DNA of 47,090 nucleotides from a virus: IMG/VR virus record IMGVR_UViG_3300030329_002192, positions 1 to 47,090 of that record. One strand, given 5' to 3'. The notes under the pieces were generated by a model. The model saw only the letters and a program-made list of their open reading frames with translations. It was not told where the DNA came from and searched no databases. Positions 40,330-47,090 of this stretch are shown piece after piece. Both the position numbers and the translations under genes were made by a program. Every line of letters starts with the position of its first letter. The first letter of the stretch is position 1.

Positions 40330-40522
40330 ACTTGAGAAAGAATATAACGGAATTACAGAGAAGAATCTCAAGGATCAGCAATTGGAGATAGCTATAAAGG
40401 CTCTTCATGTATTAGCCGTTATGCATAATGGCAATCCTGAGTATATGTCTACCCTGGCTATAGAAACACTGCGAGAGATGGAAGATGTAGGCTATTATTA
40501 TGAACAATATAGTGATGATTAG
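40313..40522 (+). CDS. Small protein between terminase genes (hypothetical)
   Basis: A 69-residue acidic helical protein overlapping the small terminase end by 17 bases and ending five bases before the large terminase. It contains LEIAIKALHVLAVMHNGN and a Glu/Tyr-rich end (REMEDVGYYYEQYSDD). Its location suggests a packaging helper. No family recognised. Confidence 0.45.
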   Translation: MKPQSELEKEYNGITEKNLKDQQLEIAIKALHVLAVMHNGNPEYMSTLAIETLREMEDVGYYYEQYSDD

Positions 40523-40527
40523 TTTCA

Positions 40528-42003
40528 ATGGATAAAGATAGATCATATATCAAAAGAAAACTGAAAGATAATATGATTATGTTCGGAAAGGTAATCATGC
40601 CGAATATGTTTTCAGCTGCATCTCCAGAATTTCACTATCAAATAGCTGATGTTCTTATAGATGATGATATAAGGCAGGCGAATATTATTGCCCCACGTGG
40701 TCATGCTAAATCCTCCATTGTTGGAGGTGTATATCCCCTATATCATATCATGAATCATAGTGGGGCAAAGCTCATTGTGCTGGTTTCCCGTACCCAAGAT
40801 CATGCTATCAAGCTCCTTGGAACAATCAAGGACACCATAGAATACAGCGATTCCTTCCGGCAGATCTACGGGTACTGGGGACAGCACAGTGCAAGGCAAT
40901 GGGCTAAAAGCGAGATAGAGCTAAAGGACGGTTCTATGATTATCTGCAAGGGCACGGGACAGCAGTTACGTGGTATTAAAGTTGGCTCACAGCGTCCTAC
41001 GCTTATTATAGTAGATGATCCTGAAGATGAGAATAATACCAAAACAGCCGAAGCTATGGAACAGAACCTGAGATGGCTGTTACAGAGTGCTGTACCTTCA
41101 CTGGACCCTCAAAAAGGGAAGATATGTGTTATTGGCACTCCACAGCACCAAAGATGCATGGTTGAAGTCTTAAAGGGCATGAAAGGCTGGAAGAATATGC
41201 ATTTCAGCCCCGATATAGATAATAATAAAGCCCTATGGGAAGAATGGCAGCCTGTAAAAAAATTAATACAAAAAAAAGAAGAATTGGACTCTATAGGCAG
41301 GACTTCAGTCTTTTACCGTGAGTATATGTGCCAAATCACTGGAGATGAAGACCAGTTATTCAAACAGGACTATATTCAGTATCATAGCTATAAACTAAAA
41401 TTTGATAATAATAATAACCATTATTTAACTGATGGGGATAAAGAGTTTCCCGTTAATCTATTCATGGGGGTTGATCCTGCTTCTTCGGTACGCAAAACGG
41501 CAGATTACTCTGTAATCATGCCTGTTGCAGTAGACGAAAACAATAACAGGTATATTCTCCAGTATTACCGCCAAAGGGCAACTCCCATGCAACTTGCTGA
41601 AAGCATTATAGAGTACTTTAAGCTATTTAAGCCTGTAAAGGTAAGGGTAGAGAGTGTAGGCTATCAGGAAATGCTTAGGGAATACCTTCGTCAGCGATGT
41701 GATGAAGAAAAGATCTTCATATCGGGTTTAGAGATTAAAGAAAGCCCAAGAACAAGTAAATCATCAAGACTTGAGACTATGCAGCCATACTTTGCACAAA
41801 AGAAGATGTATATGCTAAAAGAAATGACTGAACTCTATGATGAGCTTCTACTCTATCCAAGAGGTAAGCATGATGACCTTTTAGATGGATTATTCTATGC
41901 TATGAAAAAATGTTACCCTCCTAATCATAAAAGTGTTGTAAAAGAAAAAAAGATTCGTTATACTTATAATGAAGATCAGGATATAAGCTGGAAGATAGCT
42001 TAA
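40528..42003 (+). CDS. terL: Large terminase subunit
   Basis: A 491-residue packaging motor. ATPase part: A55-P-R-G-H-A-K61-S-S, a Walker A-like loop, and L159-I-I-V-D163-D164-P-E-D-E Walker B. Nuclease part: G-V-D316-P-A-S-S, the first RNase H-like aspartate, and H448-D449-D450-L-L-D-G near the C-terminus. This gives the two standard domains that pump DNA and cut it. Length is typical. Upstream the small terminase and downstream the portal are in the usual order. Confidence 0.93.
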   Translation: MDKDRSYIKRKLKDNMIMFGKVIMPNMFSAASPEFHYQIADVLIDDDIRQANIIAPRGHAKSSIVGGVYPLYHIMNHSGAKLIVLVSRTQDHAIKLLGTIKDTIEYSDSFRQIYGYWGQHSARQWAKSEIELKDGSMIICKGTGQQLRGIKVGSQRPTLIIVDDPEDENNTKTAEAMEQNLRWLLQSAVPSLDPQKGKICVIGTPQHQRCMVEVLKGMKGWKNMHFSPDIDNNKALWEEWQPVKKLIQKKEELDSIGRTSVFYREYMCQITGDEDQLFKQDYIQYHSYKLKFDNNNNHYLTDGDKEFPVNLFMGVDPASSVRKTADYSVIMPVAVDENNNRYILQYYRQRATPMQLAESIIEYFKLFKPVKVRVESVGYQEMLREYLRQRCDEEKIFISGLEIKESPRTSKSSRLETMQPYFAQKKMYMLKEMTELYDELLLYPRGKHDDLLDGLFYAMKKCYPPNHKSVVKEKKIRYTYNEDQDISWKIA

Positions 42004-42073
42004 TTTAGGAACTTTTACTTGAAGTAATAGTTTAAGTACTGATTAATTAGTCAATTAACCCTTTTCACATACT

Positions 42074-44296
42074 TTGCACGGTAATAAGACTAAAACAGAA
42101 GAAGTACAGCTAACCCAAGACCTGCTATCAGACTATTCGTCTGCTAGGCAGAACTGGGTTAAACAAGCAGTTGAGGATAATGAGTTCCGAAACGGCAAGC
42201 AATGGACAGATGATCAAGTATCAGCTCTCAGGAAGAGAGCACAAGAGCCATTGGTTGTTAATGTAGTATATAGTGCAGTTGAGCAGGCAAAAGCAATGCT
42301 CACATCTAATAATCCAAAATTTCAGTCCACAGCGAGAGAGAATAGCGATGCTAAAGTCGGTAGGATGTTCTCTGACCTAATGGCTTACATCTGGGATCAT
42401 TCCAATGGCAATGTAGAATTAAAACAGGCTATTGATGATTATTATGTGAAGGGTATGGGCGTTATGATGGCACATATTGACCCAGATGCTGATTTTGGGG
42501 CTGGGGAAGTTAAGTTAAAATCTATTGACCCTCTGGAATTATATATAGACCCCAGCTCCAAAGATCCTTTTGCCAGAGACGCTGCACATATCATTGTTGG
42601 TAAGATAATATCTCAGACACAGCTTATAGAGACATATCCAGAGTTTGAAGATCATATACGTGAAGCTGCTGAAACAAATTATATTAATATAGCATCAGAA
42701 TCACGATATGCTCTTAAGAGTGAGGATGTTACTCTAAAGAGGCGTATAAGCGGGACCACTATTACTGATGAGCGTGAGTTAGAGTTATTTGAACGCTATA
42801 GTAAAATAAGACGACCATACTACAAGATATATGATCCATTAAGCGATGAACAGAAAATTTTAAATGAAGTAGATTTTGAGGAATACAAACAAGAACCTAT
42901 AGTTTTAATCACCAATGCGGGTGAGCAAACCGTTCATACGGATAAGAATAATGTCAGTACTTATATGGAAATACAAAAGCAATTTGGTAATACATATCAC
43001 CTTATGCTTGATCCAATGACTGGTCAGCCGTCCCCTATGGCAGGTGAAGAGCATCAAGGCTCTATTCCCGGAAGTACTACTACCATTGATGTTTTAACCA
43101 AGGCTGACCTTATAGAAGATGGCGGTATCATGGTAAATGAGATAGAGATGACCCAGATACAGCAATGTGTCAGCGTGGGTGATGTACAGTTGTTTATGGT
43201 GGACCTGCCAATCGAAGATTACCCTGTTGTTCCATTTATGAATGGTTTTAACAGGAATCCTTATCCAATGAGTGATGTAAGACTGGTGAAAGGCTTGCAG
43301 GAGTATATTAATAAGATAAGATCCCTGATTGTAGCTCATGCATCCAGTTCGACCAATGTTAAACTTCTTATACCACGTGGAAGCATGGATAAACAGCATT
43401 TAGAAGAAGAATGGGGAAAAGCAGGTACAGCAGTAATAGAATTTGATCCAGAATTGGGGAAGCCCATTGTTGCAGGTCCAGTCCCTTTACCTAACGAGCT
43501 GTATAAGAATGAGGCTGACGCAAGAGCCGATATTGAAAGAATCCTCGGTATCTATGCACTTATGCAAGGCGATGTCGGCTCTGCACCCCAAACTTTTAAA
43601 GGGACTGTAGCCTTAGATGAATATGGGCAAAGGAGAATTAAATCCAAGCGTGATGATATAGAAGAATGTATAAATCAGCTTGCCAGGGTTGTAGTTCAGT
43701 TAATACAGTTTGTTTATACCGATCAAAAGGTATTCAGGCTAATGCAGCCGAATAACAGACCATTAGAGATGCAGGTGAATAGTCCTTTATATGATGACGT
43801 TGGAAATCTTATTGGCAAAATAAATGATATTACTATTGGTAAATATGATGTTGTTGTGTTATCAGGCTCAACTCTTCCATCTAATCGCTGGGCAAGGTTT
43901 GAGTACTATATGCAGTTATATCAAAGCGGTCTTATTGATCAGATTGAAGTTCTTAAGCAGACTGATGTTGCAGATATGGAAGGTGTGTTAGAGAGGGCGG
44001 GACAGATGCAGAAAATGCAACAGCAGATGCAGGCTCAGTCTGAAGAAATCAAAAAGCTCAAGGGAGATCTGCAGACAGCACAAAGAGAGTCCTTACATGA
44101 TAGAAAGCGTGTAGAAGTAAAAGAATTTGAAAAGAAACTGGCTAAAGCAGAGGCTAAAGTCGAAATGGCTGCAAAACTCTACCAGACAAGATTACAAGAT
44201 GAGCTTAAGAGTGCTAAAGAAGATATAGAAGATTTTGATGAAAGACGCAATACTCAGAGACGCTTAAATGAAGAAATTCTAAGCATAGAGGAATAA
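42074..44296 (+). CDS. Portal protein, P22-like, with C-terminal coiled coil
   Basis: A 740-residue protein. The start is TTG 42074 because an in-frame stop lies just before it and the next Met comes much later; no clear ribosome site is seen. QLTQDLLSDYSSARQNWVKQ near the start and the region around residues 415-560 (GLQEYINKIRSLIVAHASSS, ADIERILGIYALMQGDVGSA, KGTVALDEYGQRRIKSKRDD) follow the P22-type portal family. The last 110 residues are a Gln/Lys/Glu-rich coiled coil, like the P22 barrel. It forms the DNA channel at the capsid vertex. Confidence 0.88.
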   Translation: MHGNKTKTEEVQLTQDLLSDYSSARQNWVKQAVEDNEFRNGKQWTDDQVSALRKRAQEPLVVNVVYSAVEQAKAMLTSNNPKFQSTARENSDAKVGRMFSDLMAYIWDHSNGNVELKQAIDDYYVKGMGVMMAHIDPDADFGAGEVKLKSIDPLELYIDPSSKDPFARDAAHIIVGKIISQTQLIETYPEFEDHIREAAETNYINIASESRYALKSEDVTLKRRISGTTITDERELELFERYSKIRRPYYKIYDPLSDEQKILNEVDFEEYKQEPIVLITNAGEQTVHTDKNNVSTYMEIQKQFGNTYHLMLDPMTGQPSPMAGEEHQGSIPGSTTTIDVLTKADLIEDGGIMVNEIEMTQIQQCVSVGDVQLFMVDLPIEDYPVVPFMNGFNRNPYPMSDVRLVKGLQEYINKIRSLIVAHASSSTNVKLLIPRGSMDKQHLEEEWGKAGTAVIEFDPELGKPIVAGPVPLPNELYKNEADARADIERILGIYALMQGDVGSAPQTFKGTVALDEYGQRRIKSKRDDIEECINQLARVVVQLIQFVYTDQKVFRLMQPNNRPLEMQVNSPLYDDVGNLIGKINDITIGKYDVVVLSGSTLPSNRWARFEYYMQLYQSGLIDQIEVLKQTDVADMEGVLERAGQMQKMQQQMQAQSEEIKKLKGDLQTAQRESLHDRKRVEVKEFEKKLAKAEAKVEMAAKLYQTRLQDELKSAKEDIEDFDERRNTQRRLNEEILSIEE

Positions 44297-44739
44297 TGAG
44301 TTATTTAAAAGGCACATTAGGAATGATTGGTGGAGGAATGGGAGCTATGGCTCTTTTAAATGAAGGAAAAGGAGAAACTTTTACTTCTTATCCAGAGCCT
44401 AGTAGATTAAAGCAGTTTACCGGATGGAACAAAAGATTAAGAGATAAACAAACTGTAACTATGGATCTATATAACAAACATCAAGATATTATGAATCCAA
44501 CAATTGAACAATATGGAGATGGCGATATAGGTTATTCTATAGGAGCTTTACGAGTTGCTGCTGGTAATAACATTATTAAACCAGATATGTCTGTAAAAGA
44601 AGTTGCAGAAATAATGAAAAGAGAAAACTTAGAACCATATGGTTTTAAGTTAGATGAGTCAATATTAAATGAAGTATTTAATCCTTTTACAAAAGATTTA
44701 CCTCAAGGCAATACAATGATGCCAGAGGATTTTAGATAA
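44296..44739 (+). CDS. Head-region protein (hypothetical)
   Basis: A 147-residue protein in TAATG overlap with the portal gene. The first 23 residues are Gly/Met/Leu-rich (GTLGMIGGGMGAMALLNEGK), then soluble helical with an LEPYGFKLDESILNEVFNPF end. Possible role in head assembly. No family recognised. The stop overlaps the next start (TAATG). Confidence 0.5.
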   Translation: MSYLKGTLGMIGGGMGAMALLNEGKGETFTSYPEPSRLKQFTGWNKRLRDKQTVTMDLYNKHQDIMNPTIEQYGDGDIGYSIGALRVAAGNNIIKPDMSVKEVAEIMKRENLEPYGFKLDESILNEVFNPFTKDLPQGNTMMPEDFR

Positions 44740-44843
44740 TGCCAAAAGTAGGAAAGAAAAAATTTTCGTATACTAAAAAAGGCAAACAAGCTGCAAAAAA
44801 GTATGCAAAGAAAACCAATAAAAAGGTTAAGAGTAAATATTAA
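44739..44843 (+). CDS. 34-residue lysine-rich peptide (MPKVGKKKF type)
   Basis: A tiny frame starting MPKVGKKKFSYTKKGKQA and ending KKTNKKVKSKY, with 16 lysines. Start overlaps the previous stop as TAATG. Very short basic peptides of this kind (M-P-K-V-G-x-K-K-(F/Y)-x-Y-T-x-K-G) are familiar from marine phage genomes near portal or capsid genes; function is unknown. They may bind packaged DNA or capsid. Confidence 0.75.
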   Translation: MPKVGKKKFSYTKKGKQAAKKYAKKTNKKVKSKY

Positions 44844-44892
44844 ACTTGAAGAAAGCGGTTGCTGGAAATAACCAAATCGCAAAGGAAATAAA

Positions 44893-45741
44893 ATGGAGAA
44901 TATCTTAGAAACACGTGAAGCTGATCGTCCCGTTGTAGAGAACGCTGGATTGCAAACAGAGCAACCCAGTATCCCTATGGGGGAGATACCTACAGAAAAT
45001 CCTGTAGGTACGGGCGAACCAATCACGGAAGAACAAACAAACGAAGTCTCCCCCAGAGACGACTCAACTCGTTTTGAATATTGGCAATCACAAGCTGACA
45101 AAGCCAAGGGAGAGCTAAGAGCTTTACGGAGCGAATTGGATTACTACAAGACTAATACAGTACCCCAAAACGCTGACCAGCAAGGCTCGCCCTCCAACGG
45201 ACAAGCTCAAGGACACCCGCAAGGACTCCAAGAGCCTTCATTGAAGGAGCCTACAGCACCTGAAAGACCACATTCATACAATGAGGTCGATGCTTATAAT
45301 GATCCTGAATCGGATTCCTTTAGGTATCGAATAGCTAAAGAGTCATACAGGGACCAGTACATTGACTTTCTCACAAAGAAAGATCAGGTACGGGATCAGG
45401 AAATGCAGGCACAGTACCAACAGCAGATGCAACAGCAACAGCTACGTATGGTACAGTCTCAAGCCATGAGTCACGCTGTGAACAATTTTGGTTATGATAA
45501 TCAAAAAGCTGCACAGTTTGTAGAATGGTCGCAGAATCCTGATAACCTTACTCTTGACAATTTAGCCAAGTTGTTTGAATTAAGAACTAATCCCAACCCA
45601 GTAGTAAAACAGCGTACTGAAGAGATGCAGAATCAAGCAGGTCGTTTAGCGGTTCCTAAAACTGCAGCAGTGCAGACAGGACAAGCTGAACAGCCTAGAA
45701 CTGAAGAGCAATTATTTAGTGATGCTTTACTGGGGAGGTAA
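44893..45741 (+). CDS. Putative scaffolding protein
   Basis: A 282-residue protein directly before the capsid gene. The N-terminal 90 residues are acidic and Pro/Glu/Thr-rich (likely disordered), then a helix-rich middle with a Gln-rich coiled coil (MQAQYQQQMQQQQLRMVQSQ) and a C-terminal region ending LFSDALLGR. No cysteine or enzymatic motif. The position, acidity and helices are those of scaffolding proteins, which direct capsid assembly and then leave or are cut. Confidence 0.75.
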   Translation: MENILETREADRPVVENAGLQTEQPSIPMGEIPTENPVGTGEPITEEQTNEVSPRDDSTRFEYWQSQADKAKGELRALRSELDYYKTNTVPQNADQQGSPSNGQAQGHPQGLQEPSLKEPTAPERPHSYNEVDAYNDPESDSFRYRIAKESYRDQYIDFLTKKDQVRDQEMQAQYQQQMQQQQLRMVQSQAMSHAVNNFGYDNQKAAQFVEWSQNPDNLTLDNLAKLFELRTNPNPVVKQRTEEMQNQAGRLAVPKTAAVQTGQAEQPRTEEQLFSDALLGR

Positions 45742-45777
45742 TAGTTATAAAGTAAACTAAAATAAAAGGAGAATAAA

Positions 45778-47090
45778 ATGGCAGCTACAGAAAAGCAGCT
45801 ATATAATGATGGAGCTTCTAGTATACTTTATACGGATCGACGAAATTTTTACGTTGATCCGCAGGTAACTAGGGAGCTTTGGACAGACGTTGCTCCGTTT
45901 ACTACATTGATTAGTAATCAGGAAATGCGAAAAGTTCCAGATCCAACGTTTAAGATGTTTGAACATCGTAATCCTTGGGTAAAGCAAACATGGCTATGTA
46001 ATAGCGATACTGACGATATTGATTCTGATGGTACTACTACCACAACTGTGACAGTAGATACACCAACCAATATCAGTATAGACGATAGCTTAAAAGGTAT
46101 CATCGCAGAAGTATGGACAACTGGCTATGGAAGTAAAAAAGCCCTTATCAGAGTTCAATCAGTTACAAGTTCAACAGTAATTGTTATTACTGGTTTATGG
46201 ACTTCAACTGGCAATGATATTGCTTTGGCTAACAATGACATCTTTCTAGTCGTTGGCAATGCACAGGGCGAGGGTTCCTCTGCTCCAGATGCATGGTCAG
46301 ATGAATTGCAGGTTGTTTACAATTCTTGTCAGATCTTTAAGACCCCTCTGCAAGTTACAGGAACTCTGGAAGCAGCAGTTCTTCGTGGAGAGTCTTCTGA
46401 ACTAGCAAGATTGCGTAGGCAAAAGGCGCAAGAACACAAGATGCAAAAAGAGAAAGCATTTCTTTTTGGTGTTCGTTTTGGTGGTACAGGACTTGGTGAA
46501 GCAGGTCCAGACGGAACACCTGATGAAACATTTGCAGATGGTGTTGCATTAGATTCAGATGGCAATCTTGTTCGTACAACTTATGGTATTATCTCCGCAT
46601 TGGAGAACTATGCTATTAGTTCAGGCGATGACCAGAACAACTTTACAGTTTCCTCAAGCTACGGCTATGGAGATTTTGTAGATGACATGGAAAAAGTATT
46701 CCAGTACGTACCAGAATCAGGTTTAAAGCGTGCTTTTTGTGGCGCTGGTGCTTTGGGTTACTGGTCTAAAATGGCTGGTTCTTCAGGAATTGCTGGCAAC
46801 TCAGGTTGGACAGTTTCTCTTGGAGATATGAAGCGTGATGCTCTTGGTTTCAATTATCGTGTACTTGAGACACCTCATGGAATGTTGCAGTTGATTCCAA
46901 CTCCAGCATTACGTGGACCATATAACAAGTACATGGCAGTTGTATCTGATGAGAATCTATTCCATGCAGTTTATCGTCCATCTATGTATCAGACAAACAT
47001 TAAGACCGATAATGCCTTTGATGGTGTTAAAGATCAATACATGTCTGATGAAGGTGTTGGTATACAGCTAATTGAAAGTCATCATCTGTT
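45778..47090 (+). CDS. Major capsid protein (continues at the window start)
   Basis: Starts at ATG 45778 with AAAAGGAG nine bases upstream and stays open to the end; the last bases repeat the window start, where the stop is at 113-115. The joined protein has about 442 residues. N-terminal part: SILYTDRRNFYVDPQVTREL, followed by beta-rich segments (TTTTTVTVDTPTNISID) and an ELARLRRQKAQEHKMQKEKA helix. An HK97-type capsid fold is expected from length, position after scaffold and the long N-terminal arm. I could not confirm the fold. Confidence 0.85.
   Translation, partial: MAATEKQLYNDGASSILYTDRRNFYVDPQVTRELWTDVAPFTTLISNQEMRKVPDPTFKMFEHRNPWVKQTWLCNSDTDDIDSDGTTTTTVTVDTPTNISIDDSLKGIIAEVWTTGYGSKKALIRVQSVTSSTVIVITGLWTSTGNDIALANNDIFLVVGNAQGEGSSAPDAWSDELQVVYNSCQIFKTPLQVTGTLEAAVLRGESSELARLRRQKAQEHKMQKEKAFLFGVRFGGTGLGEAGPDGTPDETFADGVALDSDGNLVRTTYGIISALENYAISSGDDQNNFTVSSSYGYGDFVDDMEKVFQYVPESGLKRAFCGAGALGYWSKMAGSSGIAGNSGWTVSLGDMKRDALGFNYRVLETPHGMLQLIPTPALRGPYNKYMAVVSDENLFHAVYRPSMYQTNIKTDNAFDGVKDQYMSDEGVGIQLIESHHL
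46992..47090. repeat. Terminal direct repeat (99 bases, identical to 1-99)
   Basis: The last 99 bases equal the first 99 exactly; base 46991 and base 100 differ from their counterparts. The repeat lies inside the capsid gene, so it is not a typical packaging terminus. It is best read as the overlap left by an assembler when a circular, or circularly permuted, genome is opened. Confidence 0.95.

Noticed and set aside
44703-45107. 134-residue leftward frame
   Set aside because: Opposite the portal-downstream and scaffold genes, against local transcription, Ser/Cys-rich; a shadow frame.

Overview
The window is an essentially complete genome of an uncharacterised, AT-rich tailed bacteriophage, opened inside the major capsid gene. 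Bases 1-99 are repeated exactly at 46992-47090, so the contig closes into a circle of about 46,991 bp. The capsid gene that runs off the right edge is completed by the first 115 bases. The inventory is P22-like: a 740-residue portal, terminase, scaffold, head-tail adaptors, and no tape-measure, sheath or tail-tube gene. This points to a short-tailed (podovirus-like) virion. A lipobox-containing mini-gene and an M15 peptidase endolysin suggest, but do not prove, a Gram-negative host. A very short lysine-rich peptide next to the portal is of a kind I associate with marine phages. I see no integrase or repressor, so a lytic lifestyle is likely.

Layout. A rightward (late) unit starts at the divergent control region near 38945-39265. 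It runs through small terminase, large terminase, portal, scaffold and capsid (39266-47090, then 1-115). It continues with decoration and head-tail genes (127-3686), an S74-type tail fibre (3770-5644), a cluster of tiny membrane and lysis genes ending in an M15 endolysin (5659-8342), a phosphoesterase (8361-9122), a large tail protein and a C1q-like adhesin (9115-12914). It ends with internal or ejection-type proteins, closing in a 2,826-residue giant protein (16796-25276). A bidirectional terminator at 25275-25307 separates it from the convergent leftward (early) unit. That unit (25341-38944) carries many small proteins, a primase-helicase, a putative single-strand binding protein, an ERF annealing protein, two PD-(D/E)XK nucleases, a DUF932 protein, small DNA-binding proteins and a tRNA-Tyr. 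No DNA polymerase gene is visible.

The most interesting element is the giant protein. It carries two separated motif blocks that look like the two double-psi beta-barrels of a single-chain RNA polymerase: a lysine-bearing block around residues 747-823, and an R-I-P ... D-x-D-x-D block around residues 1145-1188. Its place at the end of the virion-protein genes suggests a polymerase packaged in the particle and injected with the DNA. Further points are a 35-bp-period iteron-like array (38171-38361), a 386-base highly structured non-coding stretch (32577-32962), a cluster of four tandem stem-loops (36911-36988), a terminator-like sequence block recurring about seven times between early genes, and a 62-residue protein with a histone-fold-like pattern.

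Inferred workflow: the injected giant protein may start early transcription. Early genes take over replication by primase-helicase, SSB and ERF recombination using the host polymerase. Late genes build and package the particle, and the membrane cluster with the M15 endolysin lyses the cell. All functions are read from sequence patterns only; no database search was run.
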